A stretch of DNA of 28,994 bases from an uncultured Parabacteroides sp. (lineage in GTDB: Bacteria > Bacteroidota > Bacteroidia > Bacteroidales > Tannerellaceae): NCBI GenBank assembly GCA_900552465.1, contig URZO01000051.1:1-28994 (forward strand), given 5' to 3'. Made by a program: the position numbers and the translations under genes. Under the pieces are notes generated by a model. It did not search any database. It was not told where the DNA came from and saw nothing but the letters and a program-made list of their open reading frames with translations. Shown piece after piece: positions 15,012 to 23,457 of this stretch. Positions within the stretch are counted from its first letter, which is position 1. Every line of letters starts with the position of its first letter.

Positions 15012-15944
15012 ATGAAAACAAATAAAAACCTGTTTGGAATACTGTTTTTGTTTTCCTGCATTTTAGGATGCACGTCATGCGACAATGAAAATGATCCTAA
15101 GCTGATAGACCCTTCATATAAATCAATTGAAATATCCTGCGGCATCGATTTTGAGATTCCGGTATTGGCTGATAACTGGACGATCGAATCCGTAGAAGAA
15201 GTTTCAAGCGGTATAATGCTACAGGATAAAAATAACAATCCATTGACATTGGAAGGGAACGATGAAGTCGAAGCCAAAAACGGATGGTTGGCATTAAGCC
15301 GCAAGGACGAAAACGGATTCACGATAAAACTAAAAGAGAACTTCGATCCGGAACAGGAACGAAAACTGAGAATCTGCATAAACAGTAATGGAGAGAATGA
15401 TTATGTCACGATCATCCAGAAAAGCGGAAAAGCATATAAGTTGGTCAAAACCAAATTTGAAGAGATCCAAGAAGAGCGGGAAACTTATATTCAGGCAATA
15501 GATAGTATAACCCGGTTTAACCCTTCTAATGAAGACATGTTTGTGCAAATTTATGATAAAGATCTTTTCAAAAATGTGATAGAATCTTCAGAATTCGAAA
15601 GTGATGATTATGGTGCGTTTAGCTGGATACCGGAAGAAGGCATACAAATATACGGACCAGAACTCAAACTTGACGATAATCGTGTTTGGGGCTGGGATAA
15701 CAAGATTACTTATATGAATGGAACCGTGACAAGGCCCCATCAAAGCCATGCTGAGGGAAAGATCAGTACTACCTTGAAACCCAATAAATCGATCAAGTTT
15801 ATAGGTAAAATTAAATATTACAAACGTAAATGCAAGTATACCTTTACTATTGAAAACTCAATTTCCAGAACTCAATTTGAAGTAAGCGGTATCTGGACAC
15901 ATATTTTACCTGCTGATATTATCATAGAAACCCATGACAAATAG
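15012..15944 (+). CDS. Lipoprotein with BACON-like N-terminal region
   Basis: The product of 310 residues has a signal peptide with a Cys-rich end (ILGCTSC). Residues about 35-140 follow the pattern of a BACON-type beta-sandwich: DNWTIESVEE, NGWLALSRKDENGFTIKLKE, QERKLRICI and a final DYVTIIQKSG. Such domains occur in Bacteroidota surface proteins and often link other domains. The C-terminal 170 residues, with Trp-containing turns (FSWIPEEGIQIY, RVWGWDNKITYM), have no family I recognise. It is a single-gene unit with its own promoter, ending 19 bases before the convergent RecQ gene. Confidence 0.75.
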   Translation: MKTNKNLFGILFLFSCILGCTSCDNENDPKLIDPSYKSIEISCGIDFEIPVLADNWTIESVEEVSSGIMLQDKNNNPLTLEGNDEVEAKNGWLALSRKDENGFTIKLKENFDPEQERKLRICINSNGENDYVTIIQKSGKAYKLVKTKFEEIQEERETYIQAIDSITRFNPSNEDMFVQIYDKDLFKNVIESSEFESDDYGAFSWIPEEGIQIYGPELKLDDNRVWGWDNKITYMNGTVTRPHQSHAEGKISTTLKPNKSIKFIGKIKYYKRKCKYTFTIENSISRTQFEVSGIWTHILPADIIIETHDK

Positions 15945-15963
15945 CAAGGAAGGCAGTAATGTT

Positions 15964-17670
15964 TTACCCCTTCCGTAAACAATTATCGCAGCACCCGCAC
16001 CGCGTCCCTTCCATGCCGAAGTATTCGGATATAAACTCCTGGCGGCAACCGGTCGTTTGCAGATATTCCGCTACTTTTTCAATTCGCATTTTGAATGCGG
16101 AAAGGCGGTTCTCGTAGGATGCGGTTGTGATCACCAAGCGTTCTAGCGGGACACGGATCATCTTGAAAGTAACGCGGGGTTCTTTCCTGGATGGAAGATA
16201 ATAAAAACCGATATTCCGCAGATAGCCTAATATCTTGGCTACCTCCCGGGGCTGAAAGCCTGTCTTTCTGGCCAGCATATCCACACTGACGAATACACCG
16301 GCCGAGAAAAGCCCCTCGTAATTGCGCAAAACTTCAACAGCTATCTTGGCAGCCGGAGAGTCTTCATTCAGGAAACGATCCATTGTCCAACGCGGTTGGT
16401 CATACCTGAGATAAGGATGCGTATTCGGATATGGCTCGAAATCGAGATAACCGGACAAAGACAATATTTCAAGTGAAGAGCGCAGGCGGCCTTTATCAAA
16501 ATGCCAGTCACGCAGAAATTCAGGTTCATCCAGATAGACGGACACGCCTTCCCCGTCACCTTCCGCAATCTGAAAACGGTTGCATAAGGCCTCATAAACC
16601 CTTTTGATATATTCAATGGTAGGAAAGGCATTGGAGGGACGCCTTTTTATATCCGTAATATCCTGCGGACCTAACAAGGCCACTGCATACGCCCTGCCTC
16701 CGTCACGTCCGGCTCGTCCGGCCTCCTGGTAATAGGCTTCCATCGAATCCGGAAATTCGGTATGGATCACCAGGCGCACGTCTCCCTTATCAATACCCAT
16801 TCCAAAAGCATTGGTGGCCACCAGCACGCGGGTATTCCCTTTCAGCCAGTCGGCCTGCCGTTCCGTCTTGATAACAGGATCCAACCCGGCGTGGAAGTAT
16901 TCGGCCGAGATGCCTGCCGCCCGCAATTTGCCGGCATATTCTTCCACCCCCCTGCGAGTCCGGCTATAGACAACAGCCGAACCGGGCACGGACGACAGGA
17001 TATGACAAAGTTCATTCAGCTTATTATCCGTCTTGCGAACAACAAAAGAAAGATTCTTCCGTTCAAAAGAGGTCTTAAATATCTGGTATCCTTTGCGAAA
17101 ATGAAGCTGCTCACAGATATCGGCAACTACCGCAGCCGTAGCCGATGCAGTAACGGCAATCACGGGGACGGAGGGGATAGCATCACGGATATCGGCAATC
17201 AGACGATAGTCCCGACGAAAATCATTTCCCCATTGCGAGATACAATGCGCCTCATCCACAACCAGCAAATTCACCTTTGCGGATAACGGTTTCAGCTTTT
17301 CCTGAAACAGATCGGAAGAGATACGTTCGGGGGAAATATACAGGAACTTATAATCACCCAAGATACAATTATCCAGCTGTTGCAAAATCTCCCAACGCGG
17401 CATTTCGGAACTGATAAAAGCCGACAATATCCCGCGCTTCTGAAGGTTCTTTACCTGATCCTTCATCAAGGCGACAAGGGGACTGATCACAAGGCAAATG
17501 CCCGGCTTAGAGAGAGCCGGGACCTGGAAAGTAATCGATTTACCCCCACCGGTCGGCATCAAGGCAAGCGTGTCGTGTCCCGACAAAATACTGTCGATGA
17601 CCTCCGCCTGTCCCTGCCGGAAACCGTCATAACCCCAAAATTGCTTTAATACCTGTATCGATTTGTACAT
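15964..17670 (-). CDS. RecQ-family ATP-dependent DNA helicase, short form
   Basis: All superfamily 2 helicase motifs of RecQ are present in 568 residues: the aromatic/Gln start FRQGQ at 17-21, MPTGGGKS at 38-45, DEAHCISQWGNDFRRDYR from 139, TASAT, VATNAFGMGIDK and QEAGRAGRDGG. The zinc-binding cysteines lie unusually at the very C-terminus (GCRQEF...CGCCDNC) after a winged-helix-like region. No HRDC domain follows, so it is shorter than E. coli RecQ (about 610 residues). It unwinds DNA 3' to 5' in recombination and replication repair. The start ATG at 17670 is 20 bases from a -7 box, giving a very short leader. The gene is convergent with the lipoprotein gene before it. Confidence 0.93.
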   Translation of the reverse strand: MYKSIQVLKQFWGYDGFRQGQAEVIDSILSGHDTLALMPTGGGKSITFQVPALSKPGICLVISPLVALMKDQVKNLQKRGILSAFISSEMPRWEILQQLDNCILGDYKFLYISPERISSDLFQEKLKPLSAKVNLLVVDEAHCISQWGNDFRRDYRLIADIRDAIPSVPVIAVTASATAAVVADICEQLHFRKGYQIFKTSFERKNLSFVVRKTDNKLNELCHILSSVPGSAVVYSRTRRGVEEYAGKLRAAGISAEYFHAGLDPVIKTERQADWLKGNTRVLVATNAFGMGIDKGDVRLVIHTEFPDSMEAYYQEAGRAGRDGGRAYAVALLGPQDITDIKRRPSNAFPTIEYIKRVYEALCNRFQIAEGDGEGVSVYLDEPEFLRDWHFDKGRLRSSLEILSLSGYLDFEPYPNTHPYLRYDQPRWTMDRFLNEDSPAAKIAVEVLRNYEGLFSAGVFVSVDMLARKTGFQPREVAKILGYLRNIGFYYLPSRKEPRVTFKMIRVPLERLVITTASYENRLSAFKMRIEKVAEYLQTTGCRQEFISEYFGMEGTRCGCCDNCLRKG

Positions 17671-17690
17671 TGTTTCTCTCGTATCTTGTA

Positions 17691-17698
17691 CAAAGATA
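17691..17698 (-). promoter_or_regulatory. -7 box of the RecQ gene
   Basis: TATCTTTG on the minus strand, 21 bases upstream of the ATG at 17670. The transcript would start near 17684, leaving a leader of only about 14 bases. Confidence 0.6.
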
Positions 17699-17763
17699 TA
17701 TCTTTTCCACTAAAGATAAGGTGTGGTACAGTAGCAACAATGAGGTCTCGAAGACTTTCACTG

Positions 17764-18318
17764 TTACCCAAAATGTAAATCCTGCTTGTTATGCAGTGCG
17801 TTATGTCGTATCTTATAGTCATACTCTTTCAAGACCCCATCCAATCTTTTTCTATAGACCAAAGTGGTATATCCTTTCTTAAATGAATCACGCAACGTGG
17901 TGGAACCGTTAAAACCTATATATTCAACATCTGTGAAACAGTCAATATCTCCTATGATAATGATGCAATTTTTCAATTTATCTTTATCAGAATACGGTTT
18001 AATTTCTGTTTCATGTCTGTTTTTGTAATACCAAATACCCTTTATGGTATCTATCGGTAACTCCTCCTGCTCAAAATGAGTTTTACTAATAATGCCTTCA
18101 TCCGAAAATATAACATCGGTAAATGTCGGTTTATAAGATTTGTAGGTAAACCAAAGCACGCTCATAACCGATACCAGCAACAAAAGCATGGATATAATAT
18201 TGAGTGCATTAGCGAAAAGAAGTATAAGAAACAGAACAAATAAGGTAATAGCCAAAATTATCAGAATGGTTTCGAGAACTTTACCTCCTGTCATGTGGCT
18301 GAATTTTTGTGTGCGCAT
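17764..18318 (-). CDS. Two-helix membrane protein with C-terminal soluble domain, unknown
   Basis: The product of 184 residues has two adjoining membrane helices at about 15-36 and 39-57, then a soluble part of about 120 residues whose strands (FTDVIFSDEGIISKT, LPIDTIKGIWYYKN, CIIIIGDIDCFTDVEYIGF) could form a pleckstrin-homology-like barrel, as in other bacterial membrane proteins of this layout. No family can be named. It starts 19 bases after the YD-repeat-like lipoprotein gene on the same strand, with no promoter between, so the two are probably cotranscribed. Met9 is a possible alternative start. Confidence 0.7.
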   Translation of the reverse strand: MRTQKFSHMTGGKVLETILIILAITLFVLFLILLFANALNIISMLLLLVSVMSVLWFTYKSYKPTFTDVIFSDEGIISKTHFEQEELPIDTIKGIWYYKNRHETEIKPYSDKDKLKNCIIIIGDIDCFTDVEYIGFNGSTTLRDSFKKGYTTLVYRKRLDGVLKEYDYKIRHNALHNKQDLHFG

Positions 18319-18337
18319 ATTGTTTTATTTTAACTTT

Positions 18338-19387
18338 TTATTCTTCATAATAAGTAAAGACACGCTCAACATAAGGTTTCAGTATACGACCGAGTCCTGT
18401 ACCAAAATCAACATAATCGTTGAAGTTCTTTGTTTCAATCCAGTTGCCATGCGTATCATAGTCATAGTCCTGAAAGTTTTTGTAGAGTATTTCAAATCCA
18501 GGCCGCTCATCAATCGGCCGACCCTGTTCGTCATATTTTTCCTCCAAGAAACCATTGCGGACAACAGCTTTCAGTTTACCATTTGGATAGTATTCACGTT
18601 TACACCAAGACTCCAATTCTTTATTACCTTCACCGTCAACCCTATATTCTTCTACAACACGATTACTGTCGCTGTATTCATAGATGAAATGCGTTTCCGG
18701 CATATCACGACTCAACAAATCATATACCTGAGTCTGAACCAACAAATCATTTGCATCGTACTCATAGACAGTCTTGCCCGATAACTCTCCTATATTATAA
18801 AACTCTCTCTTCTCGACCAATAAATCGTGTTCGTTGTAATCATATTCGATCATCGCCGGTTTGTGAATCGTTCCGTCGATCTGTTTCGTCCGGATAAGAT
18901 TTCCTCTGTCGTCATAAGTATTTATCTCCCCATAAAGATTATCATACACAACTTCCAGCAGCTTCCCGTCAGTATTATATTTGCGGACAATCGTACCGTT
19001 AGTTCCCGGAAAACTGAGTGTATGTGTATATCCCCAAGCCTCATAGGTATAATCGGTCTTTCGAACAGCATTTTCTTGCTTATCGTATTCGTTATATTGA
19101 ACAAGATTGCCGTCAATATTGAAGCGTAAATGGCAGTGATGTATTCCGTCCTCTTCCCATTTCCCTCCCTTTTTGAATTTCACCGAGAAGATAGATGAGG
19201 CTTTTTCCGGACGATAATAATAAATATCCAACGTTTTGACTTTCCCATTCAACCCCATCCGATCTTTATCGTTATTGACCGAATCTACTACCTGGGGAAT
19301 ATATTGGGGAGGAGACTGCTGACATCCTATAAACATCGACACGATTAAACTCCCTAAAATAACAAGTACAACTATTTTATCCTTCAC
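18338..19387 (-). CDS. Lipoprotein with YD/RHS-like repeats
   Basis: The product of 349 residues has a lipoprotein signal ending in MFIGC. The body is built from short units of the form Y-x-Y-D...G-N/K-L...: YNEYDKQ, RKYNTDGKLLEV, INTYDDRGNLIRTKQ, IEYDYNEHDLLVEKRE, VYEYDANDLLVQTQV and DYDTHGNWIETKNF. This is the pattern of YD (RHS-like) repeats, which form a beta-sheet shell and may bind carbohydrate. It has none of the size or C-terminal toxin domain of true Rhs proteins. The start is GTG at 19387: no in-frame ATG precedes the signal peptide, and a strong promoter lies 39-69 bases upstream. The membrane protein gene follows in the operon. Confidence 0.76.
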   Translation of the reverse strand: MKDKIVVLVILGSLIVSMFIGCQQSPPQYIPQVVDSVNNDKDRMGLNGKVKTLDIYYYRPEKASSIFSVKFKKGGKWEEDGIHHCHLRFNIDGNLVQYNEYDKQENAVRKTDYTYEAWGYTHTLSFPGTNGTIVRKYNTDGKLLEVVYDNLYGEINTYDDRGNLIRTKQIDGTIHKPAMIEYDYNEHDLLVEKREFYNIGELSGKTVYEYDANDLLVQTQVYDLLSRDMPETHFIYEYSDSNRVVEEYRVDGEGNKELESWCKREYYPNGKLKAVVRNGFLEEKYDEQGRPIDERPGFEILYKNFQDYDYDTHGNWIETKNFNDYVDFGTGLGRILKPYVERVFTYYEE

Positions 19388-19425
19388 GTTTTCTTTGTAT
19401 TCGTTTTTCGATGAACTTCAAGGTG

Positions 19426-19456
19426 CAAAAGTATAAAAAGGTCATTACCTGCCAAA
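19426..19456 (-). promoter_or_regulatory. Consensus promoter of the YD-repeat lipoprotein operon
   Basis: On the minus strand TTTG (19453-19456 complement) is followed after about 19 bases by TACTTTTG (19426-19433 complement), matching both halves of the Bacteroidota consensus with ideal spacing. It supports the GTG start at 19387. Confidence 0.75.
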
Positions 19457-19478
19457 AAAGAGACAGCTTTTTATCATG

Positions 19479-19515
19479 AAAAAAGCCCCGCCCCAATTAA
19501 GGAGCAGAGCCTCTT
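19479..19515 (-). terminator. Intrinsic terminator of clpB
   Basis: On the minus strand AAGAGGCTCTGCTCC pairs with GGGGCGGGGCTTTTT around the loop TTAATT, using several G-U pairs, and the stem runs into a T-tract (A at 19479-19484 on the plus strand). It lies 30 bases after the clpB stop. Confidence 0.82.
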
Positions 19516-19544
19516 GCATATATATCAATCAAACCAATACCTGA

Positions 19545-22133
19545 TCAGTTTTTAAATACCAGGCCGTTGCCGTCGCTGTCTATTGTGATCGCGTGGTCTT
19601 TATTGACCTTTCCGCCCAACAGTTCTTTAGACAGTTCATTCAACACATACTTCTGGATCACACGCTTCACAGGACGGGCGCCAAACTGCGGGTCGAAGCC
19701 TTTATCGGAGATGAAGGCTAAGGCAGCATCTGTAAAGTCCAGAGCGATACCGTTCTGGGCCAGCATCTTCTTCACACCATTCAACTGTAAAGTCACGATC
19801 CGGCGGATCTCTTCTTCGTTAAGCGGCGTAAACATGATGATGTCGTCGATACGGTTCAGAAATTCGGGACGGATTGTCTTTTTCAACAATTCCAACACCT
19901 GGATCTTCGTTTCGTCCACCACCCGGTCGTGTGTTTCCGGCGTCATCTTCTCAAAGTTTTCACGGATCAGGGATGAACCCATATTGCTGGTCATAATGAT
20001 GATCGTGTTCTTGAAGTTGACGACACGCCCTTTGTTGTCGGTCAGACGGCCATCGTCCAATACCTGCAAAAGGATATTGAAGACATCCGGGTGAGCCTTT
20101 TCGATCTCGTCGAACAGGACAACGGAATACGGTTTACGACGGATCGCTTCCGTCAGCTGGCCGCCCTCATCGTAACCGACATATCCCGGAGGCGCACCGA
20201 TCAGACGGGTCGCGCTGAATTTCTCCTGATACTCGCTCATATCGATACGGGTCATCATATTCTCATCATCGAACAGATATTCCGCCAACGCCTTGGCAAG
20301 CTCCGTCTTACCCACACCGGTCGTACCGAGGAAGATAAACGAACCGATCGGCCGCTTCGGGTCCTGCAATCCGGCACGGCTTCGGCGCACAGCATCGGCA
20401 ATGGCGCTGATCGCCTCTTCCTGTCCGATCACACGTGTATGCAGTTCGGATTCCAGATGAAGCAGTTTTTCCTTTTCGCTCTGCATCATCTTGCTGACAG
20501 GGATTCCGGTCCACCGGGACACCACATCGGCAATATCCTCGCTGTCGACCTCCTCCTTGATCATGGCGGCAGCCCCCTGCATCGTCTTCAGCTTTTCCTG
20601 AACTTCGTTGATCTCTTCTTCCTTCTGTTTGATCTTCCCGTAACGGATTTCGGCCACTTTACCGTAGTCGCCTTCGCGTTCGGCCTTATCGGCTTCAAAC
20701 TTCAGGTTCTCGATGTCTATCTTGTTCTGCTGAATCTTATTGATCTGCTCTTTTTCGCTTTGCCATTGGGCCTTCTGTTTCGTTTCTTCGTCCTTCAGGT
20801 CGGCAATCTCCTTATTGAGCTGTTCCAGCTTTCCTTTATCGTTTTCACGCTTGATCGCTTCACGCTCGATTTCCAGCTGTTTGATGCGGCGGGAAACTTC
20901 ATCTAAGGATTCCGGCACCGAGTCGATCTGCAAACGCAGACGGGCGGCGGCTTCATCCATCAGGTCGATCGCCTTGTCCGGCAGGAAACGGTCGGTGATG
21001 TAGCGCGTCGACAACTGGACGGCTGCGATGATCGCATCATCTTTGATACGCACCTTATGATGGTTCTCATATTTCTCTTTCAAACCACGCAGGATGGAAA
21101 TGGCATCCAGATCGTTCGGTTCGTCCACCAGGACAATCTGGAAACGACGTTCGAGCGCCTTATCCTTTTCAAAATACTTCTGATATTCGTCGAGCGTCGT
21201 CGCACCGATCGAACGCAGTTCACCACGGGCCAAAGCCGGTTTCAGGATATTGGCGGCGTCCATTGCACCCTCGCCTTTCCCGGCGCCTACCAGCGTATGG
21301 ATCTCATCTATGAACAGAATGATCTCACCATCCGATTTGGTCACCTCGTTGACTACGGCTTTCAGACGTTCCTCAAACTCGCCTTTATATTTGGCGCCGG
21401 CAATCAGCGCACCCATATCCAACGAGAAAATCTGTTTAGATTTCAGGTTTTCAGGTACGTCGCCACGCACAATACGGTGTGCAAGCCCTTCGGCAATCGC
21501 CGTTTTACCGACACCCGGTTCACCGATCAGGATCGGGTTGTTTTTGGTACGGCGACTCAGGATCTGGAGCACACGGCGGATCTCGTCGTCACGTCCGATC
21601 ACCGGGTCTAACTTGCCGCTACGGGCACGTTCGTTCAAGTTGATTGCATATTTGCCCAACGCATCGTAGGTATCTTCGGCCGACTGGCTGGTCACTTTAT
21701 TGCCTTTCCGCAGTTCCTCGATAGCCTGGCGCAATTCGTTTTCCGTTACACCGGCATCTTTCAGTATCTGCGAAGCGGTACTCTTTTCCGTAAACAAGGC
21801 CAAAATGATCGGTTCCAGCGAAACATACTGGTCCCCCATCTTGGATGAATAGTCGATTGCTTTCTGCAAAACGGCATTTGCTTCACTCGACAGGTAAGGT
21901 TCCCCGCCCGAAACTTTCGGTAGCGAACTGATCTGTGCATCCAACACGCGGTTCAGATTTTGGATATTCACACCCAGTTTCTGAAAGATGAAATTGGTCA
22001 CACTCTCGCCCGTCATAATGACACCTTTCAGCAAATGAACGGCTTCGATAGCTTGCTGCCCATTTTGGGTAGTCAGCTGTACAGCCTGCTGAACGGCCTC
22101 CTGTGCTTTAATTGTAAAATTATTTAAATTCAT
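19545..22133 (-). CDS. clpB: ClpB disaggregase (Hsp100 AAA+ chaperone)
   Basis: The product of 862 residues matches ClpB in length and layout. There is an N-terminal Clp repeat domain (about 1-145), a first AAA+ module with Walker A GEPGVGKT at 204-211 and Walker B LFIDEIHT, and a long coiled-coil middle domain (about 400-525, with many Glu/Lys repeats) that separates ClpB from ClpA and ClpC. A second AAA+ module follows with GTTGVGKT near 605 and VLFDEIEKAHPDVFN. ClpB threads aggregated proteins through its hexameric ring with DnaK. The start at 22133 is preceded by GGAG about 13 bases upstream. A 19-bp palindrome lies 78-96 bases upstream. The gene stands alone with its own terminator. Confidence 0.97.
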   Translation of the reverse strand: MNLNNFTIKAQEAVQQAVQLTTQNGQQAIEAVHLLKGVIMTGESVTNFIFQKLGVNIQNLNRVLDAQISSLPKVSGGEPYLSSEANAVLQKAIDYSSKMGDQYVSLEPIILALFTEKSTASQILKDAGVTENELRQAIEELRKGNKVTSQSAEDTYDALGKYAINLNERARSGKLDPVIGRDDEIRRVLQILSRRTKNNPILIGEPGVGKTAIAEGLAHRIVRGDVPENLKSKQIFSLDMGALIAGAKYKGEFEERLKAVVNEVTKSDGEIILFIDEIHTLVGAGKGEGAMDAANILKPALARGELRSIGATTLDEYQKYFEKDKALERRFQIVLVDEPNDLDAISILRGLKEKYENHHKVRIKDDAIIAAVQLSTRYITDRFLPDKAIDLMDEAAARLRLQIDSVPESLDEVSRRIKQLEIEREAIKRENDKGKLEQLNKEIADLKDEETKQKAQWQSEKEQINKIQQNKIDIENLKFEADKAEREGDYGKVAEIRYGKIKQKEEEINEVQEKLKTMQGAAAMIKEEVDSEDIADVVSRWTGIPVSKMMQSEKEKLLHLESELHTRVIGQEEAISAIADAVRRSRAGLQDPKRPIGSFIFLGTTGVGKTELAKALAEYLFDDENMMTRIDMSEYQEKFSATRLIGAPPGYVGYDEGGQLTEAIRRKPYSVVLFDEIEKAHPDVFNILLQVLDDGRLTDNKGRVVNFKNTIIIMTSNMGSSLIRENFEKMTPETHDRVVDETKIQVLELLKKTIRPEFLNRIDDIIMFTPLNEEEIRRIVTLQLNGVKKMLAQNGIALDFTDAALAFISDKGFDPQFGARPVKRVIQKYVLNELSKELLGGKVNKDHAITIDSDGNGLVFKN

Positions 22134-22210
22134 ATAGTTATACTCCTTTCTTTCTTCTTTTTATTTCTAACCTTCACCTATATTCCTACAAAATAGATAC
22201 CAGAAGCAAA

Positions 22211-22229
22211 TCATGCCATTTTGACATGA
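22211..22229. promoter_or_regulatory. 19-bp imperfect palindrome upstream of clpB
   Basis: TCATGCCATTTTGACATGA is nearly self-complementary (TCATG and CATGA are exact, inner bases partial). It lies about 80 bases before the clpB start and could be an operator. It does not resemble CIRCE. No consensus -7/-33 pair is seen in the same interval, so the clpB promoter is not resolved. Confidence 0.35.
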
Positions 22230-22350
22230 ACCCAAAAAAAACATACACGGCGTTTTTTACATGTTTCGGGAAAAGAACAAAGCGGTACAGGAAAAAGTTT
22301 ACAAAAGCATACGGGCAAGTAGAAGCCTTCCCCTTTTTTACCTCATAGTA

Positions 22351-22390
22351 ATGGTTTTGGCAAATCATAACTATGACCTGACAAAACCAT
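22351..22390. repeat. 9-bp inverted repeat in the 22134-22480 gap
   Basis: ATGGTTTTG at 22351-22359 pairs perfectly with CAAAACCAT at 22382-22390, with a smaller TCAT/ATGA hairpin in the loop. It lies 90 bases beyond the stop of the PepSY-like gene on the minus strand and has no T-tract. Apart from this and the palindrome near clpB I see nothing in this 347-base gap: a short frame with hydrophobic residues exists on the minus strand (22186-22440) but has no start, signal or family support. Confidence 0.45.
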
Positions 22391-22480
22391 ACCGCAGGTA
22401 CAGATATAAGAAAAACTGACCTGTAAATGAGATTTATCAAAGAAGATTAAAACAGTCTGAAAACAGAAAGAAACATAAAA

Positions 22481-23353
22481 TTAAGGCTTTATATCTTCAT
22501 CGATAATATACCCCAAGTCGCAATCACTATTTTTATCCTGGAAAAGATAAGCATTTCCCTCGGGTGATTCTATGTAATAGAGATTTGTATAAACAAAATC
22601 CGGATGGTTACGTTCCAGAACTTCAGCTACATTATCCGGAATTTCTGTATCCAAGCTGATTTCATATCTTGTTTCCCTCCAGAAATCACGATCCGCCATC
22701 TCCAATCCTCTCAAAGAAACGTATTTAAGAGTATCTTTATGAGAAATAAAATAGACATGGTATCCCCCATTATTTACATATCCTCTAATTTCAGCTCCAC
22801 TATACTTTTCCGCAATAAAATTAAAATGGTCTTCAGGCAGATTCACAAATTGGGATGGATCATTCGGTCTTGACATAAGTGTTGCTAAATACATTCCGTC
22901 GTCATTGATAAAAACATAATGTTCCATATTTTCTACTTTTTTCCAGCGATACTTGAAATGTAATGTGTAAAGGCTTTTATCCATTCCGGCACGTTCTGTT
23001 TTGTAAATATCTTCGATTTTGGCACCATTATATCTGGCATTAATAAAAGACTCTTGCGCTTCCGCCGGGAGCTGAAAAAAATCTGCAATTTTGGTATGAG
23101 TCATCTTCCAGTTTTCATTTATATACCAAATAGAAGCCTCATTTCGTTCTTTGTCTACAAAATCTATTTGGCTAATACCACCTGAATAACCCTGATAAGT
23201 CAAGATTTCTGCAGAAGGGCATCTTTCCGTAAAATCACTCTTGATTCCCACAGGTATTTCATCTTCAATTACCTGATTGTCCTTTTCACATGCAGTAATA
23301 GACAGAAACAGGATGCATGCCAAAGTATAGTAAAGACAGGATATTTGTTTCAT
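22481..23353 (-). CDS. Lipoprotein with PepSY-like (BLIP-fold) repeats
   Basis: The product of 290 residues has a lipobox SITAC. The rest is made of about three similar units of the PepSY-like type common in Bacteroidota: FTERCPSAEILTYQGYSGGI then IDFVDKERNEASIWYINENW; FINARYNGAKIEDIYKTERA with a Tyr-rich strand; and FIAEKYSGAEIRGYVNNGGY followed by VYFISHKDTLKYVSLRGLEM and VLERNHPDFVYTNLYYIESP. Each unit has the helix F..R.P.A then strands, as in the beta-lactamase-inhibitor-like fold. Family members are periplasmic or surface proteins of unknown function, perhaps inhibitors. A promoter box lies 40 bases upstream. It is transcribed alone. Confidence 0.78.
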   Translation of the reverse strand: MKQISCLYYTLACILFLSITACEKDNQVIEDEIPVGIKSDFTERCPSAEILTYQGYSGGISQIDFVDKERNEASIWYINENWKMTHTKIADFFQLPAEAQESFINARYNGAKIEDIYKTERAGMDKSLYTLHFKYRWKKVENMEHYVFINDDGMYLATLMSRPNDPSQFVNLPEDHFNFIAEKYSGAEIRGYVNNGGYHVYFISHKDTLKYVSLRGLEMADRDFWRETRYEISLDTEIPDNVAEVLERNHPDFVYTNLYYIESPEGNAYLFQDKNSDCDLGYIIDEDIKP

Positions 23354-23392
23354 GCTTTGATATATAAAAGGTTGTTACTCTAAGAATTCTTA

Positions 23393-23400
23393 CAAATGTA
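23393..23400 (-). promoter_or_regulatory. -7 box of the PepSY-like lipoprotein gene
   Basis: TACATTTG on the minus strand matches TAnnTTTG, 40 bases upstream of the ATG at 23353. It lies in the gap after the DUF4249 gene, so this gene is probably a separate unit from the FecR operon. Confidence 0.6.
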
Positions 23401-23457
23401 CAAAAAAGGACTTGCTTATCATACAGTTTTTGAAGATAAAATTATTACAAATGCTAT

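Noticed and set aside
18338..19387. Rhs polymorphic toxin
   Set aside because: Far too short, with no PxxxxDPxGL pre-toxin motif and no variable C-terminal toxin domain; the following gene is not an evident immunity gene.
20091..21611. Plus-strand coding regions opposite clpB
   Set aside because: clpB is complete on the minus strand with all motifs.
22211..22229. CIRCE element for HrcA control of clpB
   Set aside because: The sequence lacks the TTAGCACTC-N9-GAGTGCTAA arms.
22186..22440. 84-residue minus-strand gene between clpB and the PepSY-like lipoprotein
   Set aside because: No family, no promoter box and no proper signal peptide; base composition is that of intergenic DNA.
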